Source: Entrophospora sp. SA101 (Eukaryota > Glomeromycota > Glomeromycetes > Entrophosporales > Entrophosporaceae). Taken from it: a stretch of DNA of 23,030 nucleotides. Position numbers and translations under genes: made by a program. Every line of letters starts with the position of its first letter. Position 1 is the first letter of the stretch. The DNA lies in NCBI GenBank assembly GCA_958430865.1, contig CAUDNR010004254.1, forward strand, positions 19,607 to 42,636. Reading direction: 5' to 3'. Below are positions 17,286 to 23,030 of this stretch, in pieces. The notes beneath the pieces are model-generated. The model was not told the DNA's origin, ran no database searches, and worked only from the letters and a program-made list of their open reading frames with translations.

Positions 17286-18647
17286 TTAAATTAAACATAT
17301 GTGTGTGAAGAATAATTGTTCAGAGTGAATATCATTAACATAAATTTCTTCAATGACATTCAAATTCATAAAACCAAATGTTGATTCATTTTCACTTTGA
17401 TTGTTATGTTTCTCAGAATCACTGGCATCATTAGAATCACTTGATTCACTTGATTTGCTGATGGCTAATCTCTCATATTTGTCATAGTCAATAATAATGT
17501 CATCACTATTATCTACTCCCTTTATAAAATAAAATAAAATATACCATTTTTAATTAATTTATAAGATACAAACTTATATAAAAAATAATAAACATACTTT
17601 GAACTTTTGCACCCTCATAACAACATGCTTGTCTTTCATATCTGTTCCATGTTTAGGATCTAGAAGTAAACTTACAACTATCATTGCAAAATAGAACAAG
17701 CTCTGAGATGGAATACCAGCTGGCCATATTTTCAATGTAATTTCAGCAATATATGTATTATTGTTATTATTTTCTATCGTTTTAAACAAGTTTTTTCTAC
17801 ACCACTCAGTTTTTGAGAAAGTTTTCCATTCTTTTAATTCTTTTATTGAAGATTGTGAGTTTATATAATCTAATTTATCATTTCCAAATACAGTAAACAT
17901 AGCACTTTTTGTTCATTGTACATGAGATCTATGAGCTGTTCTCATTGCAGTTTGTCCCTATAAACACATATTAATTTATAAAAAAAAATACATAATAATA
18001 TATTAAACATATTAAGGCATAAATATATTGATCATAGTAATTATATATTTTAGCAAAATATTTCTCATAACTTTTTGAATTGCTGGGTGTTGTTGATCTC
18101 TTTTTTTTTTGAGTCATATTGCTCATTTATAATACTAATGAAATAATCATTAAAGCCAGTTTCATTTGGATAAATATATCCATTTTCCAGTAACAGATTT
18201 CCAAACTTCCTATATTTATTCAAATGTTTTAAATCTTTATAAATCAATGCCAATTATGAAAAATAAATATATAAATGAGTTTACCTTATACCACTGATTG
18301 TCATTTTCTTTAAAAACTTGTGAGTCTTTCTTTTTAATTCCTTTAATTCATTTAATAATTTAGTATAATTTTGAATCTAATTTTTTTACAATTTTATTAG
18401 TCTCAACCAGTAATTCAGTATTTTTTCTTAAGATTTGTTTTAATGTATTTTTATCAATACTGCCTATTAAAAAATAAGTAAAATTATACAGTAATCTATT
18501 ATTGTTAAATCTTTCATGCATTGGGAAGGATATATATACCATTGCTATAACTACTGTTTGATTCCAATAATCATAATTGACATCAGCAGTCAAGGGATGT
18601 ATTGGTGGTAAATTAGTTTGATTACTTATTGTAGAAGTTAATAGCAA
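17286..18647 (-). pseudogene. Uncharacterised multi-exon gene, decayed, copy 2
   Basis: Exact duplicate of the minus-strand gene at 13763-15124, shifted by 3523 bp. The best exons are 17957-17598 and 17519-17286. It carries the same TGA (17915-17913) and the same frame changes, so it was already broken before copying. Function unknown. Confidence 0.5.
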
Positions 18648-18768
18648 TTGATGTGGAATTAGCTTGATTATTGGTTGGACTAGTTCTGTTACTAATTTGT
18701 GTTGATGATCATGAAGAAATAATTGATAAATGTGAAGAAGTTAGTCCATATGCTGGAAGCTAGTGTTG

Positions 18769-19876
18769 ATGAAGTATTACTCATTATTTTCAAGTAGTGG
18801 CAGATGTTGTGACTTTATTTTAAGTGAACCGCTTCACTTTGACCAACAACCAAGATTCAAGAGACCACAATTTATTCAAGATAAAATGAGGAGGGTGTTT
18901 GTGTTGCTATTGATGTCAATATCTGCATGGTGTTAAATAGGTTTATGGAACCAGACTGTGTATTTTCAAGGCTATCAACTCATACTACTGGCATACTGGA
19001 TTTCAACTGTTATTGTGTGGAAACATTGATATTGGTAATTGAAGTTAAGAGGAAGCATATTTTAGAAGGTATCAAAGAACAGGCTTTTCCTGAGTTTTAT
19101 CAAGCAAGTGAAAAGGCAAGAATGGTGATTCAACAAATTTACAACTATATGGGAGAAAATAAACTTAGATATGGTATCCTTACCACTTATGATAATCACT
19201 GGTTTCTATGCCAAGAGCATACAGAGCTTTGGGTTTCAAAAACTCTTCCATTAGAACCAAAATCTCCACCAGTACTCAAGGCATATGCTTATCTAACTCA
19301 ACAGGCAAAAGAGAATCCTAATTCCCCTCATCCACTTCAGGTACCAGTACAAGCTCATGGGAATAATAATTCATATGTTCTTCAATCACAGTTAAAATTA
19401 TCTTCTAACCAATCAGCAAATCAACAAACAACTCCCAGCACATTGGTGTACTAACAATCACTTAATCAGCAGAATTTTAGCTTTGCAGACTTTAAGGACG
19501 AAGTGGAAAAACTCTACTATGCAAGTTTCATGGTGATACAATTGTTTTGAAGAGTGTAGACTTATCAAAAGCCCCACCATATGTTCTGGAAGAAATGCAA
19601 GTATATCCAAAGTTGATCTGCTATGGATATTATGGAGGAGGTATGAGTTTTGTTATTGGTATGACCATTGTTGATACTATGTTGTGTGAGCATAAAATAA
19701 CAAAACAGCAAAGGTCAAGGGCTATTAAGGGATTAAAAATGATTCACAAGCATGGCATCCTCCACAATGACATTCAGGAGGAAAATGTCTTAATTAATGA
19801 TAATGGCAATGTGTACCTGATCGACTTTGGGATGGGCAAGTTGGGAGGACACAAAAAAGAAGAGGAAACTTTTTGA
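18769..19876 (+). pseudogene. Crinkler-type nuclease-kinase gene, broken, copy 1
   Basis: The 5' piece starts at ATG 18769 (contains FDQQPRFKRPQFIQDKM) and shifts frame near 18900. The main open frame, 18927-19454, encodes a restriction-endonuclease-like fold: GILDFNC (Asp), then LVIEVKRK (the ExK of PD-(D/E)xK) and QQIYNYMGENKLRYGILTTY. A TAA (19452-19454) and a frameshift near 19520 follow. The kinase-like half comes next: VLKSVDL (probable ATP Lys), HGILHNDIQEENVLI (catalytic loop) and VYLIDFG (DFG), stopping at 19876. The nuclease-plus-kinase order is known from C-terminal effector regions of Crinkler-type proteins. The upstream ubiquitin-like/NTPase parts are not seen. Compared with copy 2 it lacks 15 codons after EEMQ. 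Confidence 0.6.
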
Positions 19877-20211
19877 GGAGAAACAGCTCAAATATTCTAA
19901 CTTGCTAGATAGATATAAAGTGTGATGAATTTCCAAGCCACATAAATGTCAGGTGGTTAATTAGACTGTAGGATTATACATTATACATTAGCATAAAAAC
20001 TTCGTCATGCATCACTGGCAAAGTCCCAAACTTGTATTTTTTCATATTCACATAACACTGCATATAAAACCTGAAATTTAATAATAAAATTCCCACTTAC
20101 TTTATTTGATATAAAAAATAATTTTATGTTATAAACTACAATGTAAAGGCTAGCCTATGTTGCCAGAATTGTGGAGAAGGAGGAATAAAACATATAACAT
20201 GCCTACCAAGA
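18927..20211. repeat. Tandem duplication unit of the Crinkler-type gene, copy 1
   Basis: This 1285-bp unit runs from ATGGTGTTAAATAGG to the end of cctaccaaga and is repeated directly after. The nuclease half and the 3' flank look identical in both units. Differences cluster in the kinase-like part (about 19575-19760). The unit starts inside the gene, so the second copy lacks the 5' portion. Confidence 0.8.
19877..20211. other. 3' flank of Crinkler-type copy 1
   Basis: AT-rich non-coding sequence, repeated at 21207-21541. It ends with the left arm of the inverted repeat described at 21468-21561, without its right arm. Nothing else is recognised. Confidence 0.4.
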
Positions 20212-21206
20212 ATGGTGTTAAATAGGTTTATGGAACCAGACTGTGTATTTTCAAGGCTATCAACTCATACTACTGGCATACTGGATTTCAACTGTTATTG
20301 TGTGGAAACATTGATATTGGTAATTGAAGTTAAGAGGAAGCATATTTTAGAAGGTATCAAAGAACAGGCTTTTCCTGAGTTTTATCAAGCAAGTGAAAAG
20401 GCAAGAATGGTGATTCAACAAATTTACAACTATATGGGAGAAAATAAACTTAGATATGGTATCCTTACCACTTATGATAATCACTGGTTTCTATGCCAAG
20501 AGCATACAGAGCTTTGGGTTTCAAAAACTCTTCCATTAGAACCAAAATCTCCACCAGTACTCAAGGCATATGCTTATCTAACTCAACAGGCAAAAGAGAA
20601 TCCTAATTCCCCTCATCCACTTCAGGTACCAGTACAAGCTCATGGGAATAATAATTCATATGTTCTTCAATCACAGTTAAAATTATCTTCTAACCAATCA
20701 GCAAATCAACAAACAACTCCCAGCACATTGGTGTACTAACAATCACTTAATCAGCAGAATTTTAGCTTTGCAGACTTTAAGGACGAAGTGGAAAAACTCT
20801 ACTATGCAAGTTTCATGGTGATACAATTGTTTTGAAGAGTGTAGACTTATCAAAAGCCCCACCATATGTTTTGGAAGAAATGCAGAAAGAAGTAGAGATT
20901 TATAAAGACCTTGCTGATATCCAAGGCAAGTATATCCCAAAGTTGGTGTGCTATGGATATTATGGAGGAGGTATGAGTTTTGTTATTGGCATGACCATTG
21001 TTGGTACTATGTTGTTTTAGCATATAATAACAAAACGGCAAAAGTCAAGAGCTATTAAGGGATTAGAAATGATTCACAAGCATGGCATCCTCCACAATGA
21101 CATTCAGGAGGAAAATGTCTTAATTAATGATAATGGCAATGTGTACCTGATCGACTTTGGGATGGGCAAGTTGGGAGGACACAAAAAAGAAGAGGAAACT
21201 TTTTGA
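20212..21206 (+). pseudogene. Crinkler-type nuclease-kinase gene, broken, copy 2
   Basis: This is a 5'-truncated tandem copy of the preceding gene. The endonuclease-like frame (20212-20739) is identical to copy 1 and ends at the same TAA. The kinase-like half keeps 15 codons missing from copy 1 (around KEVEIYKDLADIQ, likely the kinase C-helix), but has its own TAG at 21018-21020 before the catalytic loop (HGILHNDIQEENVLI) and DFG. The frame closes at 21206. With shared and private lesions it is a pseudogene. The endonuclease-like fragment alone could still be translated. Confidence 0.6.
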
Positions 21207-21541
21207 GGAGAAACAGCTCAAATATTCTAACTTGCTAGATAGATATAAAGTGTGATGAATTTCCAAGCCACATAAATGTCAGGTGGTTAATTAGACTGTA
21301 GGATTATACATTATACATTAGCATAAAAACTTCGTCATGCATCACTGGCAAAGTCCCAAACTTGTATTTTTTCATATTCACATAACACTGCATATAAAAC
21401 CTGAAATTTAATAATAAAATTCCCACTTACTTTATTTGATATAAAAAATAATTTTATGTTATAAACTACAATGTAAAGGCTAGCCTATGTTGCCAGAATT
21501 GTGGAGAAGGAGGAATAAAACATATAACATGCCTACCAAGA
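20212..21541. repeat. Tandem duplication unit of the Crinkler-type gene, copy 2
   Basis: This 1330-bp unit is 45 bp longer than copy 1 because of the in-frame 15-codon difference. It ends at cctaccaaga, after which the sequence departs (tcctaggcc instead of atggtgtta). Confidence 0.8.
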
Positions 21542-21561
21542 TCCTAGGCCCTTTACATTGT
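21468..21561. repeat. Inverted repeat flanking the duplication end
   Basis: ACAATGTAAAGGCTAG (21468-21483) is the inverse of CTAGgcCCTTTACATTGT (21544-21561) apart from two extra bases. The pair spans 94 bp and could be a MITE-like insertion. The right arm lies just outside the tandem duplication, while the left arm is inside it and recurs in copy 1. Confidence 0.55.
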
Positions 21562-21670
21562 AAAGTATTGGCATTTCCTTTCCCTGCCCCACGTTAGCTA
21601 TCATTATCATTGTTATTTTGCTATTATTATTATCAAAATTATATTACTGCTACTTGAAAAAGGGTCTGAT

Positions 21671-21920
21671 TCATTTCGTCGAAAATTATTTCGTCACAAA
21701 AAAAAAAAACTTCATTAAACAAATTTCTCCTCACATTTCCCACACACTCCGTTTTCCTCACCTAATTTCTTAACTAACTTTACACACTCCTCACATCTAA
21801 CTCGTTCGGTCTCTGGCTCGAGAATGAAATAATTTTCGACGAATGAACATTCGATGAAACAAACTTTCGAGGAAATGGGTGTCGACGAAATGATTGTCGA
21901 CGAAAAATTTTCGACGAAGT
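21671..21920. repeat. Inverted and direct TTTCGTCGAAA-type repeats
   Basis: The stretch tcatttcgtcgaaaattatt begins at 21671 and is inverted at 21826-21846. After that the motif (t)cgacgaaa recurs several times up to about 21918, with variants tcgatgaaac and tcgaggaaat. This could be a decayed inverted-repeat transposon with subterminal repeats. It produces spurious Ser/Phe/Arg-rich reading frames that I do not accept as genes. Confidence 0.55.
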
Positions 21921-22673
21921 AAACGCGACCGCATTTTCATCTTCGAAACACATGACAATAAAATTTTTGATTGTAAATTTTTTCTCAAAAACTGGCACTG
22001 TGGCGTAGAAAGTTGTAGGGATTAAGTGTCTTGCATTATATGTAATAGCAACGGATAAATAATAAACATAACATAATATTAATATGATTGGCTAATTAAT
22101 GCAAACCGAGTCATGTGTTTTTTATAGTACTCGGCACAGCATTTGATGTTTTGCACTATAATTAATCGACTGATTAATCGAGTAAAGAATAAATTTCAAG
22201 TGACGTTTTCAGAAGCATAAATGAAAAACTAGATAGTATTGCAATTGCTTGTGAGTGTTAAAATCGATGGGTTTAACACAATACTAATCAATCAATTAAA
22301 TTCATTAATTCAAATTTAATATGCATGCAAATTTTTTCCTTATTGTATTTTTTATAATAAACCAAACACAAACTTCTCATGGTAAAAGCAAAAATTCGCA
22401 ATGAATGGCAAAAATCTTTGTGAATTAACCAGATAAATTTATATATTTCTCCGAGTATATTATAAGATTTTTTAATTGATGACTTTGCTAATTAACAAAT
22501 TGAATCTTTTTTGAAATATATGATCCCGACATCAGTCCGATATTGTATCAAATGAAGGTATAAACATAAAAAAAATTTTTTTTTTAAATTGAAATAAATG
22601 AGAATATGTGAGTTTTCTACTATATATATTATTTATATGATTTATATACAATCTTTTTTTTCTTTCTCTTTTT
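21921..22673. other. AT-rich spacer, no gene seen
   Basis: There is no coding frame I trust. It contains simple AT-rich tracts and a TATA-rich stretch at 22621-22640 downstream of the right-edge gene's stop codon. A short self-complementary stretch (attaatcgactgattaatcg) lies near 22161-22180. Confidence 0.4.
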
Positions 22674-23030
22674 CTATTCTTCATAATCCTCATCCTCCTC
22701 ATCATCATCAACAACTTTATTAGATTCAGATCTATTAGCATAGTTATTATCATGATCATCAACCATAGCTATATCAAGTGTTTGTTCAAGCATTTGATGT
22801 TCATGTAATATTGAAAAAAATTCACGAAAAAATGAACCATAATCCCATTTTCGGCGGATTTTTTGAATCTAAATAAATAGAAAATAAAATAAATATACAA
22901 TATGTATATTGTTATAAAAAAATATAATATTATATGTATACTTCTTTTATTTTAGTCTCTCTTAATATTTCTTCTTCTATATAAACAAGTTCATTCATTA
23001 TTCTTGATCTTATTTGATAAAGTTTTTCAA
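22674..23030 (-). CDS. 3' end of a two-exon gene with an acidic tail (partial)
   Basis: The gene enters from the right edge. The upstream exon (23030-22942) encodes EKLYQIRSRIMNELVYIEEE and then ILRETKIKE. A 73-bp intron (22941-22869, GTATAC...TTTAG) follows in phase 0. The last exon (22868-22674) encodes IQKIRRKWDYGSFFREFFSI, then LHEHQMLEQTLDIAM, and ends in an acidic run (VVDDDEEDEDYEE) before a TAG. The charged, helical first part suggests a coiled coil. I do not recognise the family, and the start lies outside the window. Consistent splice signals and phase make this a better reading than the Met/Ile-rich frame on the same strand. Confidence 0.6.

Larger units (their letters stand above)
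16323..18762. repeat. 2440-bp duplicated block, copy 2
   Basis: Identical by eye to 12800-15239. After 18762 the sequence departs from copy 1: gtgttgatgaag here, aaaaaattttt there. It ends immediately upstream of the Crinkler-type pseudogene. Confidence 0.85.

Noticed and set aside
19446..19490. Possible intron removing the TAA in the Crinkler-type gene
   Set aside because: The GT...AG interval would be only about 43 bases and would not also repair the downstream frameshift.
21780..21998. Ser/Phe/Arg-rich minus-strand frames
   Set aside because: They are produced by the TCGACGAAA repeats and have low complexity.
22532..22762. Met/Ile/Arg-rich minus-strand frame
   Set aside because: It is an off-frame reading of the acidic tail of the spliced right-edge gene plus AT-rich DNA.

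Overview
The window looks like nuclear DNA of an arbuscular mycorrhizal fungus (Glomeromycotina, most like Rhizophagus). The basis is very AT-rich sequence, short GT-AG introns of about 50-90 bp, protein kinases with an N-terminal CxxC...CxxC ribbon, F-box/LRR and RING genes, Crinkler-type nuclease-kinase relics, and many decayed gene copies. No database search was possible, so family names rest on motifs I can read.

Layout. Positions 492-3564 hold a decayed RING-H2 gene (-), a relic of an F-box/LRR gene (-), a plus-strand relic carrying a primase-type CPIC...H...C zinc motif, and a better preserved F-box/LRR gene (-). Positions 3630-9786 hold a cluster I read as one mobile-element module. 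It has a Gag-like relic (-), a tyrosine recombinase (-), a small Cys/His-rich protein (-), and a large divergently oriented gene (+) that joins an archaeo-eukaryotic-type primase, a zinc motif and a superfamily 2 helicase of the herpesvirus/asfarvirus origin-binding type. Integrase plus replication initiator suggests a self-replicating tyrosine-recombinase element. This copy is dead: the helicase half has two frameshifts and one stop, and the recombinase has one stop.

Positions 9787-10713 are repeats: a 48-bp tandem array, two MITE-like inverted repeats and a 45-bp hairpin array that runs into a 1000-N gap (10714-11713). Positions 11714-18762 are a tandem array of two kinase genes, each followed by the same decayed antisense multi-exon gene. 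A 2440-bp block (12800-15239 and 16323-18762) appears identical in both units, while the 5' parts of the kinases have diverged. Positions 18769-21541 hold two tandem copies of a broken Crinkler-type gene (restriction-endonuclease-like half plus kinase-like half). Positions 21542-22673 are mostly non-coding, with inverted TTCGTCGAAA-type repeats. The right edge holds the 3' end of a two-exon minus-strand gene.

The main themes are mobile replication genes, recent tandem duplication and gene conversion, and pseudogene decay. One recurrent lesion stands out: in-frame TGA codons where tryptophan is expected. One case is confirmed by comparing the two F-box copies inside this window.
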